Below the pieces are notes generated by a model, which was not told the DNA's origin, did not search any database, and worked only from the letters and a program-made list of their open reading frames with translations. Source: Alteromonas marina (GTDB lineage: Bacteria; Pseudomonadota; Gammaproteobacteria; Enterobacterales; Alteromonadaceae). From it: DNA of 64,000 nt. Made by a program: the position numbers and the translations under genes. The stretch covers positions 372,001-436,000 of the forward strand of contig NZ_JWLW01000066.1 in assembly GCF_000808575.1 (NCBI RefSeq), read 5' to 3'. Shown here piece after piece: positions 46,300-55,347 of this stretch (position 1 is the first letter of the stretch; each line of letters opens with the position of its first letter).

Positions 46300-48087
46300 T
46301 TAGTTTTTTGCCACCTGCTGATAGCGCTTCGGCAGTTTAAACGTCCACACGGTGCCGCCTTGGTTGAAGTGCTTCACGCGTTTAGCAACTTCACCGCCCC
46401 ATAATGGCACTGCGCCGCCCCATCCTGATAGTACAGAGATGTACTGCTCACCATCCATCTCCCATGTCACTGGAGAGCCAACAATACCTGAGCCAGTTTG
46501 GAACTTGTAAACCATTTCGCCGGTTTTGTCGTCAAAGGCCATAAGATAACCTTCAGGGTTACCGGTCCAAACCAAACCACCACCTGTAGTTAACACGCCA
46601 CCCCAAAGTGGAGAGAAGTTGTTGTAGCGCCAAACGGTTTTACCTGTTTTAGGGTCAATCGCTTTAAGTACGCCGATAAAGTCCTCATTCACTGATTTGA
46701 TGGTGAAACCAGCACCTAGGTACGCTGCACCTTTCTTGTAAGAGGTAGGCTCGTTCCAGATATCCATTTCCCATTCGTTTGAAGGCACATAGAAGAGTTC
46801 AGTATCCTTTGAATAGGCCATTGGCATCCAGTTTTTACCACCTAAGAACGCAGGGCGAGCGACAACCTGTGCACCTTGTTTACCATCAGCTGATTGCGCT
46901 GGGCTTCCTGGGCGATTTTCTTCAATGTAGATAGGTCGACCTTTTTCATCCAGTCCCTTTGCCCAGTTTAATTTATCAACAAACGGGAAGCCGCGGATAA
47001 AGTCACCGTTTTCGCGGTTAAGGACGTAGAAAAAGCCGTTTCTGTCGGCGGTTGCCGCCGCTTTCACTGTCTTGCCGTTTTCCTGGTAGTCAAATGAGAT
47101 AAGTTCGTTTACGCCATCGAAGTCCCAGCCATCGTGCGGCGTGGTTTGGAAGTGCCACACAATTTTGCCTGTATTAGGGTCGATAGCTAAGCGCGACGAC
47201 GAGAAGTAGTTATCGCCCGGACGTAGGTGAGAGTTCCACGGTGCAGGGTTACCCGTACCGAAGAATAGCAAGCCTGTATCTGAGTCGTAAGTGCCGCCTA
47301 GCCACGTTGCTGCACCACCGGTTTTCCATAAATCAGCAGGCCATGTTTTGCCTGGCGCGCCGCCTGAAATACCATTTTCGGTTTTCTTACCGTCTTTCCA
47401 CAGATACCCCATGTGCCCTTCAACGGTAGGTCTAACCCATAGCTGTTTGCCAGACTTCGCGTCGTAAGCATACACTTTACCGACGATACCGAACTCACCA
47501 CCGGAAATCCCTGTAATGACTTTTCCATCAACAACAATAGGCGCCGCAGTAATGGCGTAGCCCGCTCGGTAGTCTTCAACTTTTTTCTTCCAAACGGTTT
47601 TGCCCGTGTCTTTATCCAGTGCTACTAGCTTGGCATCCAAGGTGCCAAATATGACCAGATTATCGTAAAGCGCAACGCCACGGTTTATTACGTCACAGCA
47701 AGGCATAATGCCATCTGGCAAACGCGCTTCATATTGCCATAGCTCTTCACCAGTTCTCGCATCGATGGCCCACACACGAGAGTAAGATCCGGTCACATAC
47801 ATCACGCCATCTTTTACCAGAGGCTGCGATTCTTGACCCCGCTGCTTTTCACCACCTAATGAGAACGCCCACACAGGACGTACTTCTTCTACTGTATCGC
47901 GGTTAATGGCGGTTAACGGGCTATAGCGCTGAGCTTTCAAGCCCATGCCATACGTCACTACGTCGTCAGTGGTAACGTGGTCATTTTGAATATCTTTGTC
48001 GGTGACAACAGCATGGACAGGAGTTAACGCACTTGCACAAACCAGCATAGATAGGGCAAGTTTTTTAATTGGCATATTATTATTCAT
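46300..48087 (-). CDS. PQQ-dependent alcohol dehydrogenase, lanthanide-type (PedH/ExaF-like)
   Basis: This is a 595-residue quinoprotein with a signal peptide ([17 protein letters not shown]). It is an eight-bladed propeller with tryptophan-docking repeats ([40 protein letters not shown]). The vicinal disulphide PCC sits near the PQQ pocket. The catalytic base is Asp ~322 in [11 protein letters not shown], and two residues on is a second Asp (~324), where calcium enzymes such as ExaA and MxaF have Ala/Ser. This DxD is the marker of lanthanide-dependent XoxF/PedH enzymes. There is no haem domain, so electrons must go to a separate cytochrome, encoded next door. The start MNNNMPIKK is preferred over an ATG 27 nt upstream. 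Confidence 0.92.
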   Translation of the reverse strand: MNNNMPIKKLALSMLVCASALTPVHAVVTDKDIQNDHVTTDDVVTYGMGLKAQRYSPLTAINRDTVEEVRPVWAFSLGGEKQRGQESQPLVKDGVMYVTGSYSRVWAIDARTGEELWQYEARLPDGIMPCCDVINRGVALYDNLVIFGTLDAKLVALDKDTGKTVWKKKVEDYRAGYAITAAPIVVDGKVITGISGGEFGIVGKVYAYDAKSGKQLWVRPTVEGHMGYLWKDGKKTENGISGGAPGKTWPADLWKTGGAATWLGGTYDSDTGLLFFGTGNPAPWNSHLRPGDNYFSSSRLAIDPNTGKIVWHFQTTPHDGWDFDGVNELISFDYQENGKTVKAAATADRNGFFYVLNRENGDFIRGFPFVDKLNWAKGLDEKGRPIYIEENRPGSPAQSADGKQGAQVVARPAFLGGKNWMPMAYSKDTELFYVPSNEWEMDIWNEPTSYKKGAAYLGAGFTIKSVNEDFIGVLKAIDPKTGKTVWRYNNFSPLWGGVLTTGGGLVWTGNPEGYLMAFDDKTGEMVYKFQTGSGIVGSPVTWEMDGEQYISVLSGWGGAVPLWGGEVAKRVKHFNQGGTVWTFKLPKRYQQVAKN

Positions 48088-48469
48088 AACGGTTCCTAGT
48101 TGCATGTAGGCCATAAATGGTCTGTTTCAGACTATTCGTTAGGATTAGCATAGCTAGGGGGGATGTCGATGCCTATGCAACAGCGGAGTGATTTGACTCC
48201 TCCTTTAGGAGGAGGAATGAAGGGCTATTTTCCCTTTTGATTAACACCTTTACGCTTTCACGTCTTTTTAAAGAAATGCGTTCTTCCAATACTGATAGCA
48301 GTGCTAATAATATGAAGGCTGCTGGCAATAGAGTTATTGCCTAAAGTGCTACCGGTTAACATGCTAGTGTTCGAAAAGCTGTAATTCGAAGCCTGTTAAC
48401 CAGCGTGCTATTGTTTGAAGTGCTAATGTTCTGATTGCTTTTGGTCAGATGCTTTTATACTGAATTAAC
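48088..48469 (-). promoter_or_regulatory. Promoter region of the PQQ alcohol dehydrogenase with clustered repeats
   Basis: This 382-bp interval has no ORF that I recognise. It contains the AGGAGGA palindrome (48198-48213) and, from 48301 to 48434, five copies of RTGCTA (48301, 48346, 48361, 48405, 48420). A longer direct repeat is present: GTTAAC, then TGCTA-x-TGTTYGAA, at 48355-48375 and 48395-48419. Two TTCGAA hexamers lie at 48370 and 48385. The density suggests additional regulator sites upstream of the main promoter. Confidence 0.5.
48198..48213 (-). promoter_or_regulatory. TCCTCCT-TT-AGGAGGA palindrome upstream of the ADH gene
   Basis: This is a perfect 7+7 inverted repeat with a 2-nt spacer, 110 bp upstream of the dehydrogenase start. 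It is the same motif as at 49464, 55267 and, with a wider spacer, 46087 and 60640. Confidence 0.78.
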
Positions 48470-49378
48470 TTATTCTGAACTTTCATTCCCCGCAAAATAA
48501 GGCGGCATCTCATAAATGGTTTTGTATTTCTCAAATAACCGTTGCATATCGCCCTCTACCACCATTCGCGTAATTACATCACCAATTTCATAGCCTAGCG
48601 CGCGATAATTAGTATGAACAGCAAGTCCTATATCCCACTTTTGCTTTCCAATAAGCGGAAACGCGTTGCTTGCAAGGCGATATTGCTCATTATCAACAAA
48701 CTGACTGAGGTAGGATATTTGCGAGCGCAATCCCATTACCGCTTCGACGGTTCCTGCTTTCATTGCGTCAATCGCTTCTGCGTTTGAACCATAGTGCGAT
48801 GTTTTTTCTCGCAATCGGCCGCCAAACGCTGACGTTAAGTAAAAGTGGGGAATGCTGTCTATTTCCGCACCAATCGTGTGATATTGAAACATGCCCATGG
48901 TTTCCACTTCGGGCAAGCTTTGCGTGTTATGAATGATTTGCCAGCTTTCACGCTGATAGGGGGCAAACATGTGAACGAGCTCATTAACCAACAAGCCCAC
49001 GTCGTCACGTTTTTGAGAAAAACTGGGGTCGTAAGGCGCGCGCATCATCACATCAGCCTTAATGCGATGAATTATATGGCCCTTCCATAGGTAATTTCTG
49101 AAATCGTCCTCTGTCGTTTCACCTGGTGTCATCCATATCAGTTCTAGCTCAACACCTAGGGCGCTCGCGATTTCACTGGCGATATCAATATCAATACCTG
49201 TGGGGCTGTCGTTTTCAATAAATGAAAATGGAGGATAGTCGGTGTACACCGCAATTCTAATTAAACCGCTGTCTTTAATATCGTCTAACGATCTTGCTTC
49301 CCCGAACGCAGAAAGCGCAGAACCCGTTATCAGGCAGAGTAAAATGAAAATAACTCGAAAAGGTTTAACTAACTGCAC
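48470..49378 (-). CDS. XoxJ/MxaJ-like periplasmic solute-binding-type protein
   Basis: This is a 302-residue protein with a signal peptide (cleavage near SAFGEA) and a family-3 solute-binding fold: IRIAVYTDYPPFSFIENDSPTGIDIDIASEIASALGVELELIWM. It belongs to the quinoprotein-dehydrogenase-associated group represented by MxaJ and XoxJ, which interact with or help assemble the dehydrogenase in the periplasm, rather than to true amino-acid transport. It is transcribed towards the ADH gene and divergently from the Ped ABC operon, with a palindrome in the shared promoter. Confidence 0.82.
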   Translation of the reverse strand: MQLVKPFRVIFILLCLITGSALSAFGEARSLDDIKDSGLIRIAVYTDYPPFSFIENDSPTGIDIDIASEIASALGVELELIWMTPGETTEDDFRNYLWKGHIIHRIKADVMMRAPYDPSFSQKRDDVGLLVNELVHMFAPYQRESWQIIHNTQSLPEVETMGMFQYHTIGAEIDSIPHFYLTSAFGGRLREKTSHYGSNAEAIDAMKAGTVEAVMGLRSQISYLSQFVDNEQYRLASNAFPLIGKQKWDIGLAVHTNYRALGYEIGDVITRMVVEGDMQRLFEKYKTIYEMPPYFAGNESSE

Positions 49379-49463
49379 AGCTTACCCACTTATTCAATCG
49401 AACTTCTTAAGCATACTAAGGGGTTAGCGTGATTTTACTAATGCTACTTTAGCGCCATAGCAT

Positions 49464-49479
49464 TCCTCCTTTAGGAGGA
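49464..49479. promoter_or_regulatory. TCCTCCT-TT-AGGAGGA palindrome in the divergent XoxJ/PedA1 promoter
   Basis: This is a perfect inverted repeat, 85 bp upstream of the XoxJ-like start and 83 bp upstream of the PedA1-like start, so it can serve both directions. An ATG touches its right edge (49479) but is too close to the AGGAGG to use it as a ribosome binding site. Confidence 0.78.
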
Positions 49480-49562
49480 TGTTCTTCGGGAAAATTGCCA
49501 TATACCCTTATGTCAGACAAACAGATATCAGCAAAAGCATGCAGCTGAGCTCGGGGTGGTAT

Positions 49563-50912
49563 ATGGCAAAGGGTGTAAAAAGCACGGTTGAAAGACGATT
49601 AACCGGTAAGCGTTATCAAAAGTGTGTTGCGTCACTTTTTTGCTGCGTTCTGTTGTCGTTTTTAAACAGCGCGACCGCGTTTAATGAAGCGCAACCTTCA
49701 CGTACTCAACAAGCTGCACCACAGGCCTCTTTTGCCACTATTGTGGTCATTTACATAAAAGTTGCGGGCACATCTCCACCAGGCACACCAGACTATTTAA
49801 AGTCCCCCAGCAATGAGGGGACAGCTGGCGCAAGTGTGGCGATAAAGGATGCCAATATCACGGGGAAATTTCTTGGTTATCAGTTTGAGTTAACTGAAAT
49901 CAGTGTGCCTTCTATCGGCGAACTGCAAGCCTCTTTAGCTAAAACACGCCAGCACTCTGCTTCAGGTGCTAACGCAAATCACAAAGAAATAAGCAGCAAT
50001 CAGCAAGGCAACATTGCACCCGTTGTACTACTGGACATGCGAAGCAGTGATAAGGTAAAGGCTGCCTCAATTGAGCAGTTGATTACCACTATTCAAAGCA
50101 CGCTTCCTAATGCCGTATTTTTTAACGTAGCTAATAGCGATGATTTGCTGAGACAAAATTCATGTCGCCTGCCCTTGTTTCATACGATCCCCAGTTATCA
50201 GATGAAAGCCGACGCGCTAGCCCAGTGGTTTCGCACTAAGCGTATTGACGAGATATTTGCAGTTTACGGAAAAACTGCTGACGATGCTGCATACCTAGCC
50301 GCGTTCAGACGCAGCGCTAAAAAATTCAAACTTTCACTTGTTGAGACTAAACAGTGGCAGGACAGTTTTGATTTACGCAGGGCTGCCTTTGCTGAAATTC
50401 CTCAATTTACGCGAACAAGAGAAACTTATCAGGCTGTTTTTACCGCTGATAGCGCGGCACAATTCGCGTATAGCCTACCCTTTAACACCTATCATCACGT
50501 ACCTGTGGTAGGCGCTGCCGGCCTAAAAGCACTAGGTTGGCATTTTACCCACGAACAATGGGGCGCCCGTCAGCTTCAAAGCCGTTTTAACGATACGTTT
50601 AACAGACACATGAATGAAGTCGACTTCGCCGCGTATCTTGCGGTAACGGCGGTGGCAAATGCTGCACAGCAAGGAAGCGATTTAACGCAGCGGGGAATAC
50701 TTAAAACCTTGCTTAGCGATCATTACACGCTAGGTGCCTATAAAGGTCGTCCCCTTTCTATTCGCTCCCACACCCACCAATTTCGTCAGCCTATTGCGCT
50801 GGCCCACGAAGACGCACTGGTGACTCATGCGCCCCTTGAAGGCTTTTTGCATCAAACCAACGAACTAGACACATTAGGCGCAACACACACTACCTGTAAG
50901 GACAAGTTATGA
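49563..50912 (+). CDS. pedA1: PedA1-like periplasmic binding protein of the PQQ-linked ABC system
   Basis: This is a ~449-residue protein. After a basic stretch (MAKGVKSTVERRLTGKRYQK) comes a signal core (VASLFCCVLLSFLNSATA). The mature part is a type-1 periplasmic-binding fold: TIVVIYIKVAGTSP, GASVAIKDANITGKFLGYQFELTEI, MKADALAQWFRTKRIDEIFAVYG, VVGAAGLKALGWHFTHEQWGARQL. This matches the ABC binding protein associated with PQQ alcohol dehydrogenases. In P. putida the PedA1A2BC system is needed for efficient lanthanide uptake. A longer N-terminus from 49479 is rejected because its ATG abuts the palindrome. The stop overlaps the next start (ATGA). A low-complexity insert (HSASGANANHKEISSNQQGN) is present. 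Confidence 0.8.
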   Translation: MAKGVKSTVERRLTGKRYQKCVASLFCCVLLSFLNSATAFNEAQPSRTQQAAPQASFATIVVIYIKVAGTSPPGTPDYLKSPSNEGTAGASVAIKDANITGKFLGYQFELTEISVPSIGELQASLAKTRQHSASGANANHKEISSNQQGNIAPVVLLDMRSSDKVKAASIEQLITTIQSTLPNAVFFNVANSDDLLRQNSCRLPLFHTIPSYQMKADALAQWFRTKRIDEIFAVYGKTADDAAYLAAFRRSAKKFKLSLVETKQWQDSFDLRRAAFAEIPQFTRTRETYQAVFTADSAAQFAYSLPFNTYHHVPVVGAAGLKALGWHFTHEQWGARQLQSRFNDTFNRHMNEVDFAAYLAVTAVANAAQQGSDLTQRGILKTLLSDHYTLGAYKGRPLSIRSHTHQFRQPIALAHEDALVTHAPLEGFLHQTNELDTLGATHTTCKDKL

Positions 50913-51892
50913 GCTATCGCTTTGCACTCTTGCTTGGCAGTTTAATGGCAGCCTTTGCCTTAGCACTTCCTCAAGCCTTTGCACTTCCTCAAGCGTATGT
51001 CACTAACGAAAAAGACAACACGCTATCTGTCATTGATATGACGACATTTGATGTGGTTGAAACTATCGAGGTTGGAGAGCGACCCCGAGGGTTTATTTTA
51101 AGTGCAGACCAGTCCCACGCGTATATCTGTGCCTCTGATGCTGATCGCATTCAAATTATGGATTTGTCTACCCATTCGATCGTAGGCGATCTTCCCTCAG
51201 GTGCAGATCCTGAAACCATAGCATTACATCCTAACGGCACCACTATTTACACAGCTAATGAAGACGATGCCCTTCTTACTGTTATCGACATTCCAACGGC
51301 TCAGGTCATTTCTCAGATAGATGTAGGCGTAGAGCCTGAGGGGCTGGCTGTGAGTCACGACGGCAGCATGATGGTAGTCACATCAGAGACCACTAACATG
51401 GTGCACTGGATAGATACCAAAACGCATGAAAATATTGCAAATAGCTTGGTTGATGCAAGACCCAGAGATGCTCACTTTACCAAAGATGACAAGTACCTTT
51501 GGGTAAGCTCGGAAATAGGTGGCACCGTTAGTATTTTCGATACTGCTACTAAGCAAAAAGTGAAGACCCTTTCCTTTGCCATTAAGGGCGTTTATCGCGA
51601 CAAGGTTCAGCCAGTGGGTATTGTGCTTATGAAAGATAAGCCCTACGCCTTCGTGGCGCTTGGCCCAGCGAATCGCATAGCGGTCATCAATACCGATACC
51701 TTTGAAGTGGAAGACTACATTTTGGTTGGGCGACGAGTGTGGCAATTAGCGTTTAATCAAGATCAGTCTTTATTGCTGACCACTAACGGTGTGAGCGGTG
51801 ATGTTTCTGTCATCAATACCCACACGTTAAACGTAGAGCATACGGTAAAAGTGGGGCGTTACCCTTGGGGCGTGGCGGTTAAATGGAAATAG
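50909..51892 (+). CDS. pedA2: PedA2-like YVTN beta-propeller protein of the PQQ-linked ABC system
   Basis: This is a 327-residue exported protein (signal LLGSLMAAFALALPQAFA). It has about seven YVTN-type blades: AYVTNEKDNTLSVIDMTTFDVVETIEVGERPRG, AYICASDADRIQIMDLSTHSIVGDLPSGADPET, TIYTANEDDALLTVIDIPTAQVISQIDVGVEPEG and later repeats. It is the beta-propeller found with PQQ-catabolism ABC transporters. It probably acts in the periplasm with the binding protein. It overlaps pedA1 by 4 nt and pedB by 10 nt, showing translational coupling. Confidence 0.85.
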   Translation: MSYRFALLLGSLMAAFALALPQAFALPQAYVTNEKDNTLSVIDMTTFDVVETIEVGERPRGFILSADQSHAYICASDADRIQIMDLSTHSIVGDLPSGADPETIALHPNGTTIYTANEDDALLTVIDIPTAQVISQIDVGVEPEGLAVSHDGSMMVVTSETTNMVHWIDTKTHENIANSLVDARPRDAHFTKDDKYLWVSSEIGGTVSIFDTATKQKVKTLSFAIKGVYRDKVQPVGIVLMKDKPYAFVALGPANRIAVINTDTFEVEDYILVGRRVWQLAFNQDQSLLLTTNGVSGDVSVINTHTLNVEHTVKVGRYPWGVAVKWK

Positions 51893-52605
51893 CGGTTCAA
51901 GCGGTTTCACATCAGTACGGCGGCCACCACGCGCTGGACAATATAAACCTTTGCCTAAAACCTGGCTTAACCATGCTGCTTGGGCCAAATGGCGCAGGCA
52001 AAAGTACCTTATTTGCGCTTATTACGGGCCTTCAAAAACTCACGCAAGGCAGTATTACCTTTGATGGTGCTACCCTGTCTCAATCTCGCACAAGTATTAT
52101 GGCGAAAATGGGCGTGGTATTTCAGCAAAGTACCTTAGATATCGACTTATCAGTAAAACAAAATTTGTCCTACTTTGCTTCGCTCCATGGCATAAGTACC
52201 GCTAGCGCGCTATCTCATATTCAAGGCCTGCTCGACGAGCTTGATCTTACGAGTAAGCTGAACACAAAAATTCGCAACTTAAATGGCGGGCACAGACGTC
52301 GGGTCGAGTTAGCTCGCTGCCTTATTCACAAGCCATCCTTGCTGCTATTAGACGAGCCTACCGTTGGCTTAGATATAGAATCCCGTCATCTTATTTTGCG
52401 GGTAGTACAAGCGCTCGCTCATTCCCAAAATGTAAGCGTACTATGGGCCACGCATTTATTTGAAGAAGTGAAGCACAACAACAACTTGATAGTCTTATCA
52501 AAAGGACAAGTGTTAGCTCACGACCCATGTGAAGCCTTGTTAGCCAAGTATCATCAACAGGATATTGAGCACCTTTGGCAGCATTTGATACAGGAAGGCT
52601 GCTGA
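51883..52605 (+). CDS. pedB: PedB-like ABC transporter ATP-binding protein
   Basis: This is a 240-residue ABC ATPase with Walker A GPNGAGKST, Walker B LLLLDEPTVGLDIESRH, and switch His in VLWATHLFEEVKH. The signature motif reads RNLNGGHRRRVELARCL, i.e. NGGH instead of the usual SGGQ, a feature I associate with the ATPases of PQQ-alcohol-dehydrogenase ABC systems. It energises the PedC-like permease. The stop codon shares one base with the pedC start (TGATG). Confidence 0.88.
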   Translation: MEIAVQAVSHQYGGHHALDNINLCLKPGLTMLLGPNGAGKSTLFALITGLQKLTQGSITFDGATLSQSRTSIMAKMGVVFQQSTLDIDLSVKQNLSYFASLHGISTASALSHIQGLLDELDLTSKLNTKIRNLNGGHRRRVELARCLIHKPSLLLLDEPTVGLDIESRHLILRVVQALAHSQNVSVLWATHLFEEVKHNNNLIVLSKGQVLAHDPCEALLAKYHQQDIEHLWQHLIQEGC

Positions 52606-53387
52606 TGTATTGGCGCTGTTTTGTGGGCGTACTTACCCGAGAGATGCTGAAGTTCTGGCAGCAACGTACACGCCTGTTAAGTGCATTGGTGCGCCCGCTG
52701 CTTTGGCTATTTGTTTTTGCAGCAGGCTTTCGTTCGGCCCTGGGTCTTTCAATGACCGAGCCTTACGAGAGTTATATTTTGTACGAAGAGTACATTGTAC
52801 CTGGGCTTGCCGCCATGATTGTGCTTTTTAATAGTATGCAAAGTTCATTGTCCATGGTGTACGACAGAGAAATGGGCAGCATGAAAGTACTGCTGTTAAG
52901 CCCGGTTCCCCGCCCTTTTCTGCTAGGCAGCAAGCTTATAGCCAACACCTTGGTAAGCGCTATTCAGGTGTATATATTCTTTGCCTTTGCGCTTCTGCTT
53001 GATGTACGTCTATCTGCGTTGGGATACGTTTATGCGTTGCCTGTTATTGCGCTACTGTCATTGTTTTTAGGTTCGTTAGGATTATTACTGGCAAACTATA
53101 TTAAGCAGCTAGAGAACTTTGCCGGGGTCATGAACTTTGTCATTTTCCCGTTGTTCTTTCTATCAAGCGCCCTATACCCGCTTTGGAAAATGCGTGAGGC
53201 CAGCGAATGGCTGTATCAGATTTGTGCCTTTAACCCCTTTAGTAGCGGCGTAGAATTACTGCGATTTGCGCTCTATGAAAAACTCGAACACAACGCGCTT
53301 GCCGTTGTACTTTGCCTTACGGCTATCACTTTTATTTTCGCTGTGAGAAGCTTTCGCCCCAAAGCCTCAAAAGGGCGCTTCTCGTGA
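52605..53387 (+). CDS. pedC: PedC-like ABC transporter permease
   Basis: This is a 260-residue ABC-2-type permease with six hydrophobic segments. YIVPGLAAMIVLFNSMQSSLSMVYDREMGSMKVLLLSPVPRPFLLGSKL and FVIFPLFFLSSALYPLW are the family signatures. ABC-2 permeases are usually exporters, although in P. putida this system is implicated in lanthanide uptake, so direction is an open point. The start (MYWRCFVGV) is set by the TGATG overlap with pedB. The stop overlaps the next gene's GTG. Confidence 0.87.
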   Translation: MYWRCFVGVLTREMLKFWQQRTRLLSALVRPLLWLFVFAAGFRSALGLSMTEPYESYILYEEYIVPGLAAMIVLFNSMQSSLSMVYDREMGSMKVLLLSPVPRPFLLGSKLIANTLVSAIQVYIFFAFALLLDVRLSALGYVYALPVIALLSLFLGSLGLLLANYIKQLENFAGVMNFVIFPLFFLSSALYPLWKMREASEWLYQICAFNPFSSGVELLRFALYEKLEHNALAVVLCLTAITFIFAVRSFRPKASKGRFS

Positions 53388-55243
53388 TAAAAGCAAACCT
53401 AACCTGGGCTAATGAAAGCAATAAAGTTGAAACGTTAGACGACAGTGACTGCTTACTTATTTTAACTACGCCCGAGTTATTAGCGAGCCAACTCTTTCAC
53501 TTTTCAACACCCGCTAAGACATACATTGAGCAGGTTTTTGACGATGAAGGTTTTGCAGGAAATAAAGGCCAATGTGTATTAGTACAAGGCCTTAAGGCGT
53601 TTAAAACAAGTTACATCTCAGACACTGAAAACAGCGGAAAAAACAAAATTAGCCAACAATTAGCTGAAGTAAAACGGGTACTGTTTTATGGTGTCGATTT
53701 TGCGCTTTTTGAAGCGTCAGATGCACCCAACGTCTCTGGCCGTGCCTCGACTTTATCTAAAACTAATGACCCTTCCATGGTTAACCGCTCAAGCTACGCT
53801 AGCGATTCAAACTCCGCGTTTTATTCGAAAAGCACTAGTGACTTGAAGCAAACTAACGCGCCAGCATTTCGCTACTTAGAACAGCAGTTCGATGCATTGT
53901 TTAAAAAGCTTAAAAGCTTGTCGGTAACCTTGGAAAAGCTGGCGTTAATGGCGCTTTCTACCACTGAAACAGCAAGCAGTGACCCTGTTAACACCATTGC
54001 AAGCCACTCACCATTTCTGAGTGCGCTACTTAGAAGCTATTTCAAGCACGGTTATCACTTTAAGGGCTATAAGACGAATAATCGTTCGGTTTCTAGCAGT
54101 CGAGCCCGCGATGGCAACAACAACGCAACTAGTGTTGAAAAAAACGCCGCAACTAATGAAGCAATTAATCAAGCACTTGATATGAGGGGCACGCTGTCTC
54201 TTGCATTAGATGCCAAGCATTTTACTAACGCGCAAAAGCGTCTCGTTTCACACACTATGCGCTATGAATCAGCCCTTAATGACGCGATGACCTGGGCTAA
54301 AGATCTCGCCCACATGCCAGCCAACTTATGTACGCCAGATTACCTGGCCGAACAAGCTCAGCATCTGGCGCAAACCTTTAATACGGTGTCTTGCGATATA
54401 CTCAATGAAAGTGCGCTAAAGCAGTTAGGTATGAACGGGTATTTAGCGGTAAACGCAGGTTCACAGTTCGCTGCCACCATGCCTATTCTTCGCTATACAG
54501 CCAAAGGTTTAGAGAATTCACCACCGGTAGTGTTAATTGGCAAGGGCGTAACCTTTGACAGCGGCGGCATAACGTTAAAGCGCAGCCCTGATATGCGTCA
54601 TATGATTTACGACATGGCAGGCGCCTGCTGTGTATTGGGCGTCATTCAGGCGGTTGCCACACTGGGGTTAAATATAAATATTATTGGTATTGTGGCGAGC
54701 GCCGATAATGCGATTGATGGCAAAGCCTATCGCCCGGGTGACATTATTACTATGCACTCAGGAAAAACCGTGGAAGTCATGAGCACCGATGCAGAAGGGC
54801 GTATGCTTATGGCCGATGCAATCAGCTACGCGAAACAGTTCACCCCCTCGGTTATTATTGATATTGCAACCCTAACCGGCGCGGCCATTAGCGCACTAGG
54901 GCACAAAGCCACTGCGCTTTTTAGCAACGCTCCAGCGCTTGAAAGTGCGTTAGTTGAAGCGGGTGAACTGGCTAACGACAGGTGCTGGCCTTTCCCACTT
55001 TGGCCAGAATATCAAGACGCCATTACCTCTCAGCACGCGGATATGATGAATACGGGTATAAACTCTCCCGGTGCTATTTCGGCAGGCTGCTTTCTCTCTC
55101 GCTTTGCTGACGGCACCCCGTGGGCTCACCTCGATGTAGCAGGAACCGCTTTTACCTACACCAAATCGTTATCGGCGACCGGCCGCCCTATTCCTTTGCT
55201 GTTATCTTACTTAAGCAGCTGCGCAATCAAAAATAATCAATAA
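53384..55243 (+). CDS. M17 leucyl-aminopeptidase-family protein in the PQQ operon
   Basis: This is a ~619-residue protein. The C-terminal ~330 residues are a full M17 catalytic domain: VLIGKGVTFDSGGITLKRSPDM (metal Lys and Asp, about residue 386), MSTDAEGRMLMADAISYA (about 466, the NTDAEGRL-type signature), and IDIATLTGAAISALGHKATALF. The N-terminal half is poorly conserved and contains Ser/Asn-rich inserts (around residues 115-165 and 235-270). The GTG start at 53384 overlaps the pedC stop by 4 nt. Placement between the Ped ABC genes and pqqA suggests it trims PqqA-derived peptide or matures a periplasmic partner, but no signal peptide is visible, so a cytoplasmic role in PQQ precursor processing is more plausible. 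Confidence 0.85.
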   Translation: MIKANLTWANESNKVETLDDSDCLLILTTPELLASQLFHFSTPAKTYIEQVFDDEGFAGNKGQCVLVQGLKAFKTSYISDTENSGKNKISQQLAEVKRVLFYGVDFALFEASDAPNVSGRASTLSKTNDPSMVNRSSYASDSNSAFYSKSTSDLKQTNAPAFRYLEQQFDALFKKLKSLSVTLEKLALMALSTTETASSDPVNTIASHSPFLSALLRSYFKHGYHFKGYKTNNRSVSSSRARDGNNNATSVEKNAATNEAINQALDMRGTLSLALDAKHFTNAQKRLVSHTMRYESALNDAMTWAKDLAHMPANLCTPDYLAEQAQHLAQTFNTVSCDILNESALKQLGMNGYLAVNAGSQFAATMPILRYTAKGLENSPPVVLIGKGVTFDSGGITLKRSPDMRHMIYDMAGACCVLGVIQAVATLGLNINIIGIVASADNAIDGKAYRPGDIITMHSGKTVEVMSTDAEGRMLMADAISYAKQFTPSVIIDIATLTGAAISALGHKATALFSNAPALESALVEAGELANDRCWPFPLWPEYQDAITSQHADMMNTGINSPGAISAGCFLSRFADGTPWAHLDVAGTAFTYTKSLSATGRPIPLLLSYLSSCAIKNNQ

Positions 55244-55266
55244 ATCATCAAAATTCATGACAGTTC

Positions 55267-55282
55267 TCCTCCCTTAGGAGGA
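55267..55282 (+). promoter_or_regulatory. TCCTCCC-TT-AGGAGGA palindrome upstream of pqqA
   Basis: TCCTCCC (55267-55273) and AGGAGGA (55276-55282) form an inverted repeat with one mismatch, 66 bp upstream of the pqqA start codon. It is the fourth member of the island-wide motif and marks the start of the pqq transcription unit. Confidence 0.75.
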
Positions 55283-55347
55283 TATCTGTTAACACATATT
55301 CAACATATACTCAGTCATGCGTTTAATCATAAAGAAGAGGAACAATT

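Noticed and set aside
49479-49562. Longer N-terminus for the PedA1-like protein starting at 49479
   Set aside because: Its ATG directly abuts the AGGAGG of the palindrome, leaving no spacing for a ribosome binding site, and the added residues precede a normal basic-plus-hydrophobic signal peptide that begins at 49563.
53312-53383. Upstream start for the M17 peptidase
   Set aside because: It would overlap pedC by 75 nt; the GTG that overlaps the pedC stop by 4 nt matches the tight coupling of the other genes in the string.
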